Shown one piece after another: positions 25,416 to 33,834 of a DNA stretch of 64,000 bases. The stretch is taken from the NCBI GenBank assembly GCA_044228685.1, contig JBGAUL010000007.1, positions 97,869 through 161,868 of the forward strand. The letters are read 5' to 3'. The notes under the pieces are model-generated. The model worked only from the letters and a program-made list of their open reading frames with translations, made no database searches and was not told the origin of the DNA. Position numbers and translations under genes: made by a program. This DNA is from JBBATK01 sp044228685 (GTDB taxonomy: Bacteria; Bacteroidota; Ignavibacteria; Kapaibacteriales; NICIL-2). The first letter of the stretch is position 1, and each line of letters starts with the position of its first letter.

Positions 25416-26360
25416 ATGAACGCACCACAAACCGACATTATGATTGTTGGCGCCGGCGGAAAAGTTGCCGCCGCGTGCATACATCTCTTTCTTCAAGAAA
25501 CCGACTGGAACTTGGCGCTGCTGAGCGCACGGGAGATTGCGCAAGCATCCGATTATCCGGATCGCGCACAGGTCATTCAGTGCGGTGCAACTGAGGTCAA
25601 TGATGTCCGTCAAATCGCACTCAAGGTTCGTCCACGTATTATCATCAACGCCGCAGCCATGACAAACGTTGATGGCTGTGAAAGCGATAAGCAACTAGCC
25701 AACACTCTCAATGTCAAAGCAGTTGAAAATCTTGCTCGGGTGTGCAAGGTGATTGATGCGCATTTGATTCACTTTTCGACGGATTATATTTTCAACGGAC
25801 AAAAGGGACCCTACGCTGAAGCAGACTTACCGGATCCAATCAATTACTACGGCAAGACCAAGCTTGGTGGTGAGAATGCGATCCTGAGTTCTTCGATTTC
25901 ATCCACGATCATTCGTACCAACATCGTGTATGGCAAAGCCCCCGGAGTCAAAACCGACTTTGTCACTTGGGTTCGCGAAAAGTGTATTGCCGGCGAGAGA
26001 ATCACGATCGCCGATGATCAATTCGGCAATCCAACAGCCTGCGATGATTTGGCTTTGGCGGTAATGCGTGTGATTGAAAAAGGACGTCGGGGAATCTACC
26101 ACGTGGCAGGTGCTGACTACTTGGATCGTTACGACTTTGCAAAGCGCATTGCTGCGTTCTTTTCGTTGTCGGACGAAAACATCGTGCCTGTGAAAACAAC
26201 CGAACTCAGTCTGGCAGCAAAGCGACCACTCCGTGCCGGTCTCATCACACTGAAAGCAGAAACAGAACTTGGAATCAAACCAACGAGCATTGCTCACGGT
26301 TTGGAAGTGTATCGAGATTTAGGCAACACAAATCGTCATTTGCCAAAAGCCAGAGTCTAA
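25416..26360 (+). CDS. NAD(P)-dependent sugar reductase, RmlD-like (dTDP-4-dehydrorhamnose reductase family)
   Basis: 314 aa from the ATG at 25416, which has AAGAAGGA seven bases upstream; a GTG nine codons earlier is less likely. Extended short-chain dehydrogenase of the RmlD type: an N-terminal glycine motif VGAGGKVAAA, NAAAMTNVDGCE after strand 4, a STDYIFNG segment, the catalytic YYGKTK with Tyr and Lys, and RTNIVYG. RmlD reduces dTDP-4-keto-rhamnose; homologues act on other nucleotide sugars and on MAT2B-like roles, and no other rhamnose genes are next to it, so the substrate is open. The next gene starts 17 bp downstream. Confidence 0.8.
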   Translation: MNAPQTDIMIVGAGGKVAAACIHLFLQETDWNLALLSAREIAQASDYPDRAQVIQCGATEVNDVRQIALKVRPRIIINAAAMTNVDGCESDKQLANTLNVKAVENLARVCKVIDAHLIHFSTDYIFNGQKGPYAEADLPDPINYYGKTKLGGENAILSSSISSTIIRTNIVYGKAPGVKTDFVTWVREKCIAGERITIADDQFGNPTACDDLALAVMRVIEKGRRGIYHVAGADYLDRYDFAKRIAAFFSLSDENIVPVKTTELSLAAKRPLRAGLITLKAETELGIKPTSIAHGLEVYRDLGNTNRHLPKARV

Positions 26361-26377
26361 TCTCTGTCCGAAAAACA

Positions 26378-27901
26378 ATGCAATTCATCATCACTCCAGA
26401 AAACATGCGCAAGGTCGATCAAGCATCGACGGAGCGCTACGGCATTACATCATTTCAACTGATGGAGAATGCCGCAAACTCCTTTGTAGAGTGTTTGGAT
26501 CAATTCACCGACATCAACGCAAAGAAGCTTGTGATTCTGTGCGGAAGCGGAAACAACGGCGGCGATGGATTTGCAATCGCTCGTTTGATACATAAGCGTT
26601 GTTCACTTCGCGTGTTTTGGACCGGTAAGGCTGAATCAATGACAGAGGAGACCTCGCTTAATAAACGGAGATGCGAGGAACTGGAAATTGCGCTGGAGCA
26701 TTGTCAAGATTTTACGACAAGTACTTTGGCGACAATCCACGACGCCGACATCATTATCGACGCCATACTCGGTATCGGAGCACACGGTGCACTGAGAACT
26801 CCAATTGTGCAAATGCTTGCCTGGGCAAACGCACAAGATGCGGAGCGCATTGCAGTCGACATCCCCTCAGGCCTCGATGCGGCGACCGGCGAAGTGCAAG
26901 AACACTGCTTCAGAGCCGATTGCACTGTTACGATGGAAGCAATAAAGTGCGGAATGCTCTTGGCAGAAGCTCCCAAGTATTGCGGACGGGTCATGCGTGC
27001 AGCAATCGGAGCACCGCAGGAATTGGTGGGTGAATTTTGCAGTCTTGATGCTATAGAGCTTGAAGACATTGCACAGCTTCTTCCTCCTCGTAAACGAGAC
27101 TCATCGAAGTTCGATTACAAGCGCGTCTGCATCATTGCCGGATCGAGAGATATGCCCGGTGCTGCAGCGCTGTGTGCTAATGCAGCACTGAGAGCCGGTG
27201 CAGGACTTGTGGAGTTGTGCAGCGTTGCCTTTCATCCGAGTCTGGCTGCAGAAGTTTTGCAACGGCATTGTCCGGCTACGTTGAAAGGAACTATTGCCGC
27301 GAGTGCGTTGCCGTTGATTCAAGCAGCTATCGAGAAAGCACAAGTAGTGGTTGTGGGTTGTGGGCTTGGAGATGATACCGAAACGCTGAGCCTAGTTCGG
27401 ACGATTATTGATGCAGTGTTGAGTGACAATTCAAAGCAAAAATTGATTGTGGATGCAGATGCTTTGCGTGTACTCGATCCTGCGCGACGATACGGTGAAC
27501 GACTCGTCATAACACCGCATGCCGGAGAGTGTCGACGTCTCATTGGCTCTGATCTGTCTTCGGTCGCGCTTGATACAATGGTACTGAACATGAGCTGTCA
27601 TCTCATTCTCAAACGCGTCCCCGTCGAGATTCGTTACCAACATTTGAGTCGTTGGAACATAGGTGGTAATCCGGGCATGGCAACAGCAGGGAGTGGAGAC
27701 GTACTTGCAGGTATAACGGCGGCGATGCTTTGTCGCATCGAGAATACTCACGATGCATGTTCTGCTGCAGTGCACATACACTCTCAAGCCGGAGACTACG
27801 CTGCAGAAATGTTGTCGCAGGAATCAATGATCGCATCTGATATCATTGCCTACCTTCCGGCAGTCCTGCGAGAATGTGAACAATTGCGAGACGGAGAATG
27901 A
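26378..27901 (+). CDS. nnrDE: Bifunctional NAD(P)H-hydrate epimerase / ADP-dependent dehydratase
   Basis: 507 aa. Repairs hydrated NAD(P)H. The N-terminal NnrE (YjeF_N) domain, about 1-215, has GSGNNGGDGFAIAR for NADPHX binding and the VDIPSGLDAATGE segment. The C-terminal NnrD carbohydrate-kinase-like domain, about 230-500, has AGSRDMPGAAALCANAALR, ITPHAGECRRL and the GNPGMATAGSGDVLAG phosphate and catalytic loop. Both halves look intact. The stop overlaps the vanZ-like ATG (ATGA), so vanZ and then tgt are probably translationally coupled to it. Confidence 0.95.
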   Translation: MQFIITPENMRKVDQASTERYGITSFQLMENAANSFVECLDQFTDINAKKLVILCGSGNNGGDGFAIARLIHKRCSLRVFWTGKAESMTEETSLNKRRCEELEIALEHCQDFTTSTLATIHDADIIIDAILGIGAHGALRTPIVQMLAWANAQDAERIAVDIPSGLDAATGEVQEHCFRADCTVTMEAIKCGMLLAEAPKYCGRVMRAAIGAPQELVGEFCSLDAIELEDIAQLLPPRKRDSSKFDYKRVCIIAGSRDMPGAAALCANAALRAGAGLVELCSVAFHPSLAAEVLQRHCPATLKGTIAASALPLIQAAIEKAQVVVVGCGLGDDTETLSLVRTIIDAVLSDNSKQKLIVDADALRVLDPARRYGERLVITPHAGECRRLIGSDLSSVALDTMVLNMSCHLILKRVPVEIRYQHLSRWNIGGNPGMATAGSGDVLAGITAAMLCRIENTHDACSAAVHIHSQAGDYAAEMLSQESMIASDIIAYLPAVLRECEQLRDGE

Positions 27902-28260
27902 AGAGTAGACTCGTTTGGACTCCATTGATAGCCTACAGCATTCTTATCTTCTGGGAGTCAGCTCAATCTCGTCCACCGGTTCCGGATTTAGGTTTCTCCT
28001 GGCAAGACAAATTCTATCATTTCATTGGCTACGCTTCGTACGGTATCACGATACTTATTGCAATCTCGCAACTCTCGCTACGTACCAGCAAGCGCATTCT
28101 CATGATGTTTATCATCGGCGCTCTGTTTGCAGCCAGTGACGAGTTGCATCAGGCTTTTGTACCCGGACGTTCCTGTGATCTGCTTGATTGGATCGCTGAT
28201 TGTTGTGGTCTTCTGGGCTCAACCATTCTTCTCAAACGCATACAAGGATTTCTTCAATGA
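27898..28260 (+). CDS. VanZ-like membrane protein
   Basis: 120 aa with hydrophobic segments at about residues 6-18, 42-60, 68-85 and 95-112. The family motifs are visible: DKFYHFIGYASYG after the first span, and ASDELHQAFVPGRSCDLLDWIADCCGLLGS, the VanZ hallmark with the D-x-x-A-N/D-x-x-G region. VanZ proteins are inner-membrane proteins of poorly known function; the prototype gives low teicoplanin resistance, which need not apply here. Four-base overlaps with nnrDE upstream and tgt downstream suggest coupled translation. Confidence 0.85.
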   Translation: MKSRLVWTPLIAYSILIFWESAQSRPPVPDLGFSWQDKFYHFIGYASYGITILIAISQLSLRTSKRILMMFIIGALFAASDELHQAFVPGRSCDLLDWIADCCGLLGSTILLKRIQGFLQ

Positions 28261-29420
28261 ATTCTCAGGCGAGTTCAGGTAGTCCCTTTCAACTTCAGGC
28301 TGAATGTCCGAACAGTCAAGCACGTGCAGGAGCGCTTAGGACAGCTCATGGCGAAATTCATACGCCGATCTTCATGCCGGTAGGAACCCAAGGCAGCGTG
28401 AAAGCCATGAGTCCGCGATTGCTCAAAGAAGTTGGTGCTGAGATTATTCTTGGTAACTCCTATCACTTGTATTTACGTCCAGGACTCGAAACTCTTCGCG
28501 AAGCAGGAGGCTTACACCGCTTCATGAATTGGGATCGTCCGATCCTTACCGACAGCGGCGGCTATCAAGTCTTTTCACTTCGTGATTTACGCACGATCAA
28601 TCCTGACGGTGTTGAGTTCCGCTCGCACATCGATGGTTCAAAGCACAGCTTTACTTCCGAGTCTGTCATTGCTATTCAACGCTACATCGGCAGTGATATC
28701 ATGATGTGCTTTGACGAGTGCACGCCGTATCCATGCTCGCGCGAAGACGCCAAGCGCTCGATGGATATGACGCTGAGATGGGAAGAACGTTGTTTGATTG
28801 CGCACCGTAACCAAGACTATCTCTACGGATTCCCGCAGTTGCTTTTTGCAATCGGACAAGGAAGCATCTATCAGGAATTGCGACAAGAGTGTATGAAACG
28901 TCTGACCGAATTCGACTTCGATGGATTTGCTATTGGCGGTTTGGCAATTGGTGAGCCGCTCGAGCAACTTTACGACATCGTCGAATGTTCAACAGCCGTC
29001 ATGCCACGCGACAAAGCCCGCTATCTCATGGGCGTCGGCACTCCTCAGAATATCCTCGAAGCAATTGACAGAGGAGTTGACATGTTTGATTGCGTCATGC
29101 CAACGAGGAATGCCAGAAACGGTACACTCTTTACCACGAAGGGAAAGATCAACATCAAGAATGCTTCGTTGAAGGGAAACAACGATTGCATTGATCCCGG
29201 TTTGGACAATGAAGCAAGCTCGCAGTTTAGCTTGGGCTACCTTCGACATCTCTTCGTCGCCAACGAAATCCTTGGACTACAACTCGCCTCCATGCAGAAC
29301 CTCGCGTTCTACCTTTGGCTTGTCCGAACAGCCCGTGAGAAAATACTTGAAGGCACATTTCGTTCTTGGAAAGAATCTTTTTTAGCGGAGTTCTATCCAA
29401 CTCCGGTCAAGACCTTGTAA
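28257..29420 (+). CDS. tgt: tRNA-guanine transglycosylase, zinc-ligand cysteines replaced
   Basis: 387 aa from the ATG at 28257, which overlaps the vanZ stop; an upstream in-frame start lies inside vanZ. Exchanges guanine 34 of tRNAs with GUN anticodons for preQ1 in queuosine synthesis. The catalytic aspartates are kept: D99 in TDSGGYQVFSL and D278 in DMFDCVMPTR. The C-terminal zinc site normally reads C-x-C-x2-C...H. Here the three Cys positions are Leu316, Asn318 and Ser321 (in DPGLDNEASS), while the His of GYLRHL (331) stays. A nearby Cys311 cannot rebuild the site alone. As I recall, Bacteroidota Tgt proteins share this loss, so it is more likely a lineage trait than decay. Confidence 0.93.
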   Translation: MNSQASSGSPFQLQAECPNSQARAGALRTAHGEIHTPIFMPVGTQGSVKAMSPRLLKEVGAEIILGNSYHLYLRPGLETLREAGGLHRFMNWDRPILTDSGGYQVFSLRDLRTINPDGVEFRSHIDGSKHSFTSESVIAIQRYIGSDIMMCFDECTPYPCSREDAKRSMDMTLRWEERCLIAHRNQDYLYGFPQLLFAIGQGSIYQELRQECMKRLTEFDFDGFAIGGLAIGEPLEQLYDIVECSTAVMPRDKARYLMGVGTPQNILEAIDRGVDMFDCVMPTRNARNGTLFTTKGKINIKNASLKGNNDCIDPGLDNEASSQFSLGYLRHLFVANEILGLQLASMQNLAFYLWLVRTAREKILEGTFRSWKESFLAEFYPTPVKTL

Positions 29421-29670
29421 CACACGAAACAGCACTGCCTAGAGCGCGCTTTGTTGACGTCGCAATGACACACAAAGATTTGAAGTGCATCAATGAGTGC
29501 TTTTTTAGCTGATTTGAGCAGCTCTTAGGTGTTGAGTGGAAAGAATTGACAAATTTTGTAATGCTCAGGGTACGAGAAGAGGATGAAAGACGGGTCGGCA
29601 ACGAGAATTGCTTTCGTCGGAGTCACTTCAGCGTACAGTTCGAAAATCATACTATCAATATCAAACTACT

Positions 29671-29997
29671 ATGTACACGCTATTTGCATTTATGCCGCCG
29701 CAGGGTCAGGGTGGCGATCCTGCAGGACAGATGACATCGACTCTTGTGATGTTCGGAACCTTGTTCCTTGTATTCTACTTCTTCATGATCCGTCCACAAC
29801 AGAAGAAACAAAAAGAGCTGAAGAAGATGTTGGACTCAATTGGCAAGGGCGATAAAGTCATTACAGCTTCGGGCATTCACGGCTCCGTAGCCGATGTTGA
29901 TGATGAAAATAAAACGGTCACCTTAAACGTTTCAGACAGCACCAAGATAAAATTCGACAAGGCGGCAATTGCCGTCGTTGTCACCAAGAACTCTTAA
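29671..29997 (+). CDS. yajC: Preprotein translocase subunit YajC
   Basis: 108 aa from the ATG at 29671; an in-frame start 21 codons upstream adds residues unlike YajC. One membrane span lies at about 25-45 (VMFGTLFLVFYFFMIRPQQKKQKELKKML), followed by a small cytoplasmic SH3-like domain (DKVITASGIHGSVADVDDENKTVTL). YajC associates with SecDF in the Sec holotranslocon. The Gln/Gly/Asp-rich N-terminus is typical. tgt followed by yajC is a common order in bacteria. Three bases separate it from ribBA. The 250 bp upstream hold no other gene. Confidence 0.93.
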   Translation: MYTLFAFMPPQGQGGDPAGQMTSTLVMFGTLFLVFYFFMIRPQQKKQKELKKMLDSIGKGDKVITASGIHGSVADVDDENKTVTLNVSDSTKIKFDKAAIAVVVTKNS

Positions 29998-30000
29998 GCC

Positions 30001-31212
30001 ATGGCGGAATTTAGATTTGACCGAATAGAAGACGCGATCAAGGATATAGCCGAAGGAAAGTTCGTAGTAGTTCTCGATGATGAGGATCGTGAAAATGAAG
30101 GTGATCTGATTTGTGCAGCCAAGCTCTGCACACCGGATCATGTTACCTTCATGTCTCGCCACGGTCGTGGATTGATTTGCACTCCTATCAGTCGTGAGCG
30201 AGCAGAGGCGTTGCAATTGGATCTCATGGTTGCCAAGAACACGGCTTTGCACGAAACCAACTTCACGGTGTCCATCGATTATGTCCATGGCACTACAACC
30301 GGTATATCTTCACCGGATCGAAGCGCAACTATTCAGGCTTTGGCAGATCCAAGTGCAAAGCCGGAAGATTTCGGTCGACCGGGACACATTTTCCCGATCG
30401 TAGCAGCAGAGCAAGGTGTGTTACGCAGGACCGGTCACACTGAGGCAGTTGTTGATCTCTGTCGTCTTGCAGGACTCGGCGAAGCCGGTGCTTTATGTGA
30501 GATCGTGCAGGAAGACGGAACCATGGCGCGTGCACCGCAGCTATTTGAATTTGCGGCTCAGCACAATCTGCGCATCATCACCATTAAGGATCTCATCGCC
30601 TATCGTCTCAAGAGCGAGCAATGCATTGCCTTGAGTGCAGAAGCAGAATTGCAGACAGAGTTTGGTCCTTTTACTATCAAAGTCTTCAAGAACTGTGACG
30701 ACGGTAAAGAGCACGTTGCTTTGGTTAAAGGTGACATCTCGAGTGACGAGCCGGTGCTTGTTCGTGTTCACAGTGAGTGCATGACCGGAGACATTTTCCA
30801 TTCGTTGCATTGTGATTGTGGTCTGCAGTTGTACGCAGCCTTAGATGCAATTGAGAGAGAAGGTCGAGGAGTGCTTTTGTATATGCGCCAAGAGGGCAGA
30901 GGTATTGGTTTGATCAACAAGATCAAGGCTTATCAGTTGCAAGCTCAGGGTCTGGATACCGTCGAAGCCAATCTGCACCTCGGCTTTAAACCCGACGCAC
31001 GTGAGTACGGCATTGGAGCACAGATACTGTATGATATCGGTGTTCGTAAAATGAGATTACTCACGAACAATCCAACAAAGCGTGTAGGACTTGCGAGCTT
31101 TGGTTTGGAGATCGTTGAGCTTGTTCCTATCGAGGTTGAAACCAACCGAGTGAACGAGCGCTACATGCAGACGAAGAAGGAAAAGATGGGACACATTCTC
31201 ACTCGAGTCTAA
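30001..31212 (+). CDS. ribBA: Bifunctional 3,4-dihydroxy-2-butanone-4-phosphate synthase / GTP cyclohydrolase II
   Basis: 403 aa. Supplies both precursors of riboflavin. The N-terminal RibB domain (about 1-200) contains the acidic loop VLDDEDRENEGDLI for metal and ribulose 5-phosphate, and RPGHIFP and TGHTEA further on. The C-terminal RibA domain (about 205-400) has the zinc cysteines in SECMTGDIFHSLHCDCG, MRQEGRGIGL, and LLTNNPTKR for GTP. Both halves look active. It begins 3 bp after yajC. No FMN riboswitch is present, since there is no leader space. A terminator-like hairpin follows at 31292-31326. Confidence 0.96.
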   Translation: MAEFRFDRIEDAIKDIAEGKFVVVLDDEDRENEGDLICAAKLCTPDHVTFMSRHGRGLICTPISRERAEALQLDLMVAKNTALHETNFTVSIDYVHGTTTGISSPDRSATIQALADPSAKPEDFGRPGHIFPIVAAEQGVLRRTGHTEAVVDLCRLAGLGEAGALCEIVQEDGTMARAPQLFEFAAQHNLRIITIKDLIAYRLKSEQCIALSAEAELQTEFGPFTIKVFKNCDDGKEHVALVKGDISSDEPVLVRVHSECMTGDIFHSLHCDCGLQLYAALDAIEREGRGVLLYMRQEGRGIGLINKIKAYQLQAQGLDTVEANLHLGFKPDAREYGIGAQILYDIGVRKMRLLTNNPTKRVGLASFGLEIVELVPIEVETNRVNERYMQTKKEKMGHILTRV

Positions 31213-31291
31213 TTCCCGCGCAGTGCTTGCACTGTAAAAACACCTTGATCGGTAGCGCCTTAGCAGCTATTTTAGAATTGAGTTATGGAAC

Positions 31292-31326
31292 AAAGCTGTC
31301 GTTCATCGGCGGCTTTGATTTTTTTT
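31292..31326 (+). terminator. Terminator-like hairpin after ribBA
   Basis: AAAGCTG (31292-31298) pairs with CGGCTTT (31310-31316) including one G-U pair, and after GA a run of eight T follows. It lies 80 bp after the ribBA stop and 73 bp before greA. Confidence 0.6.
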
Positions 31327-31398
31327 GCGCACCGGCGCCGTGCAAGACGAGCACATTAAAGCAGCATCCCTTTACCATTTGATCTATTGGAGATAGCC

Positions 31399-31878
31399 AT
31401 GTCAGCAGTGTACATGACCAGAGAACGTGTGAAAGAACTCGAAGAAGAAATTCGCGACATGAAGACTCGCGTGCGCAAGGAGATTGCGCAGAAGATTGCG
31501 GATGCAAGAGCACACGGCGACTTATCTGAGAATGCCGATTATGAAGCAGCAAAGCACGAGCAGGAGTTGTTCGAAATGAAGCTGGCTACTATGGAGCGTA
31601 CTTTGTCAAACGTTCAGGTCATAGATCCAAAAGATCTACCTGACGATGGCACGATCTACATTCTGTCGACCGTAAAGCTTCTCAACACCAAGGTTAAGAA
31701 GGAAGTCATCTTCACACTGGTCAGTGCGGAAGAAGCAGACTTCGAGAAGAATACTCTCTCGGTAACGTCCCCGCTGGGCAAAGCACTGCTCGGCAAAACT
31801 GTTGGCGACGTTGTTGAAACCAAGGCTCCGGTCGGTATGATTCAATACAAGATCCTCGAAGTAAAACGTTCCCTCTAA
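31399..31878 (+). CDS. greA: Transcription elongation factor GreA
   Basis: 159 aa from the ATG at 31399, with GGAG six bases upstream; a TTG four codons earlier is less likely. The N-terminal coiled coil (about 5-75) enters the RNA polymerase secondary channel and carries at its tip the acidic pair in HGDLSENADYEAA, which stimulates cleavage of backtracked RNA. The C-terminal FKBP-like domain (about 85-158) shows TSPLGKALLGKTVGDVVETKAP, the standard signature. Normal length. It is a single gene, with a terminator-like hairpin before it and 371 bp of non-coding DNA after it. Confidence 0.95.
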   Translation: MSAVYMTRERVKELEEEIRDMKTRVRKEIAQKIADARAHGDLSENADYEAAKHEQELFEMKLATMERTLSNVQVIDPKDLPDDGTIYILSTVKLLNTKVKKEVIFTLVSAEEADFEKNTLSVTSPLGKALLGKTVGDVVETKAPVGMIQYKILEVKRSL

Positions 31879-32249
31879 AAAAAACTACAATTGCAGATTG
31901 AGCTGCTGTGTCGTCTGCATGATGATACCTTCGTCTTGTCGTGAACCTCTTCCGCTGATAAATCCGGGCTTCGCGTTTTTGAGCTGAGCTATGCTAAACC
32001 CTAGTGTTTATGCGCTTTCCAGGCTCTGTGGGCTAATTCTTATTCTTCTTTGCGAGAGTTGCGCGGAGTCCTAAAGATGTAAATGCTAGGTCGTGGAGAC
32101 TGCTTCAGATCAGGTTTTGCGGGGAGGGGCTTCCTGAAACCCGCACCAAATCTCGCTTCTGTGGAAAAGTACTGTTGCAATCATCTGGAGCACGTGCTAA
32201 GTTTGCGATCACAGTTAACTATTGTTGGTCTACTTTATGGGGTTCTGTC
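31879..32249 (+). other. Non-coding gap between greA and the HU gene
   Basis: 371 bp without a credible gene. The one structure I see is a hairpin at 32118-32145 (TGCGGG with CCCGCA, flanked by GG/CC), about 105 bp before the HU start, which could be part of the leader. No good TAnnTTTG/TTTG promoter pair, tRNA or riboswitch core was found. An undetected small RNA cannot be excluded. Confidence 0.4.
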
Positions 32250-32597
32250 ATGAATAAAGGTGAATTGGTTGAAGCTATCGCAAGTGGCGCTTCCTTGTCG
32301 AAGTCACAAGCTGAGAAGGCTCTCAACACAACTATTGAATCAATCGCTGCTACTCTTGCTAAGGGTAACACGGTTTCTCTTATCGGTTTTGGTACCTTCA
32401 GTGTTTCGCACCGCGGCGCACGTAAGGGAAAGAATCCACGTACCGGTGAGACAATCAAGATTGCAGCTCGCAAGGTTGCAAAGTTCAAAGCTGGAAAGGG
32501 TCTTTCTGATACAGTAAAGAGCGGCAAAGCAAAAGCAGCTGCTCCGAAGAAAGCAGCTCCTGCAAAGAAGGCTGCAGCCAAAGGAAAGAAGAAATAA
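32250..32597 (+). CDS. HU family DNA-binding protein with histone-H1-like tail
   Basis: 115 aa from the ATG at 32250; an in-frame start 25 codons upstream is unlike HU. Residues 1-90 form a normal HU/IHF fold: MNKGELVEAIA at the start, the GFGTFSV strand, and the DNA-intercalating arm with GRNPRTGE-like KGKNPRTGETIKI. Residues 92-115 are a tail of Ala, Lys and Pro (AAAPKKAAPAKKAAAKGKKK), like histone H1 C-termini and the HU proteins of some Bacteroidota and actinobacteria. The tail should raise non-specific DNA affinity and allow lysine modification. A second, tail-less HU is encoded at 63589-63921. A strong terminator follows. Confidence 0.93.
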   Translation: MNKGELVEAIASGASLSKSQAEKALNTTIESIAATLAKGNTVSLIGFGTFSVSHRGARKGKNPRTGETIKIAARKVAKFKAGKGLSDTVKSGKAKAAAPKKAAPAKKAAAKGKKK

Positions 32598-32601
32598 TTC
32601 G

Positions 32602-32637
32602 AAGCCGTCCTGAGACAATCGGGACGGCTTTTTTTTT
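32602..32637 (+). terminator. Rho-independent terminator after the HU gene
   Basis: AAGCCGTCC (32602-32610) pairs perfectly with GGACGGCTT (32622-32630), and a long T-run continues to 32637. It is 5 bp after the HU stop, and isolates this highly expressed gene from pyrB. Confidence 0.92.
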
Positions 32638-32811
32638 GACTTGTAGCGATTGTGAGAATGGGCGAGGATGGAGTCGCAAAGAAAGCGATTCACCCTCCGA
32701 GACAAAGAGTGGCGTTTTAATAACGATTCGAGCGCTTCAGTCGAACCTGATTAAAGATCAAGCTCACGGTGCAAAAGAAAGCTTCGAATACATGAGTTTA
32801 TCATCGTAATT

Positions 32812-33759
32812 TTGCCGAATTCTACTTCAGACGACGTGAGTTTTCCGCATACGAACATTATCTCTACTGAAAATCTGAGCCGTCTCGATTTTCAACACAT
32901 TCTCGACAAAGCGCGTGGGTATCGCGCTTTTTTTTCGCGCGAAAGCGTCGCTGACGATTTGCGAGGATGTGTCGTTGTTAATGCCTTCTTCGAGAACAGT
33001 ACACGAACCCGCAGTTCATTTGAAATCGCGGCCAAGCGATTGGGGGCTGAGGTGGTGAACTTTAGCGCTACGGGAAGTAGCGTAGCTAAGGGTGAGAGTT
33101 TGTTTGATACTCTGCAGACTCTTGAGGCGATGGGACCGGACGTTTTTGTGATTCGTCACCCATCCAGCGGCGCAGCAGAATTCGCGACACGCACAGTGCA
33201 GCCGCCGGTTATCAACGCCGGAGATGGCACGCATCAACATCCGACGCAGGCATTGTTGGATTGCATGACCTTGCTGGATGTGTTTGAGATTTTGGAAGGA
33301 CGTCGCATCGGGATCGTGGGCGATCTCCTGCACAGCCGAGTTTTTCGTTCGAATTACTACTTGTTGCGAGCCCTAGGAGCAGAAGTAATTGTGAGTGCTC
33401 CAGAAACATTGTGTCCACACGACATGTCTGCTTTTGACTGTCAGAGAGTGGACAACGTCCGTGAGCTTATACCGCTTTGCGATGCCGTCATGACGCTGCG
33501 CTTGCAGAAAGAGCGCATGAATAGTGGCTTGATTCCGTCATTGGGTGAGTATGCCAAGCAGTACGGACTGAAGACAAGTGATTTTCGTGATCGATCAGGT
33601 GTCTACGTCTTGCACCCCGGTCCAGTTAATTACGGAGTTGAGATAGAGTATGAGTTAGCAAACAGTACGCAGTCGCTAATCCGACGTCAGGTAGCCAACG
33701 GCGTTTTCATACGCATGGCGTGTCTGGCACTGCTGTATAGCTCTTGGTCAAAAGACTAA
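32812..33759 (+). CDS. pyrB: Aspartate carbamoyltransferase catalytic subunit
   Basis: 315 aa if the TTG at 32812 is used; a GTG at 32836 gives 307 aa and is equally possible, as neither has a Shine-Dalgarno. Condenses carbamoyl phosphate with aspartate in pyrimidine synthesis. Seen: the carbamoyl-phosphate loop STRTR in NAFFENSTRTRSSFE, SSVAKGESLFDT with the Lys supplied to the neighbouring subunit, FVIRHPSS, and HQHPTQALLD. The C-terminal aspartate-binding part has HPGPVNYGVE, where the usual motif is PxNRGVE, so Arg has become Tyr next to the substrate loop. No pyrI regulatory subunit is adjacent. carB follows 75 bp downstream. Confidence 0.93.
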   Translation: MPNSTSDDVSFPHTNIISTENLSRLDFQHILDKARGYRAFFSRESVADDLRGCVVVNAFFENSTRTRSSFEIAAKRLGAEVVNFSATGSSVAKGESLFDTLQTLEAMGPDVFVIRHPSSGAAEFATRTVQPPVINAGDGTHQHPTQALLDCMTLLDVFEILEGRRIGIVGDLLHSRVFRSNYYLLRALGAEVIVSAPETLCPHDMSAFDCQRVDNVRELIPLCDAVMTLRLQKERMNSGLIPSLGEYAKQYGLKTSDFRDRSGVYVLHPGPVNYGVEIEYELANSTQSLIRRQVANGVFIRMACLALLYSSWSKD

Positions 33760-33834
33760 GGCTTGGCGCGGACAGGGTTGCCGCGCAGGAGGCAGGGCAA
33801 TTGCAGGCGGCGAACACAATTAATAACTGAACAT

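Noticed and set aside
29546..29570. TTGACA near 29546 as a sigma-70 promoter for yajC
   Set aside because: No TATAAT-like hexamer at 16-18 bp, and the promoters that fit best elsewhere are of the TTTG/TAnnTTTG type.
29998..30000. FMN riboswitch ahead of ribBA
   Set aside because: Only 3 bp separate yajC from ribBA, so there is no leader for a riboswitch, and no such fold is seen upstream of yajC.
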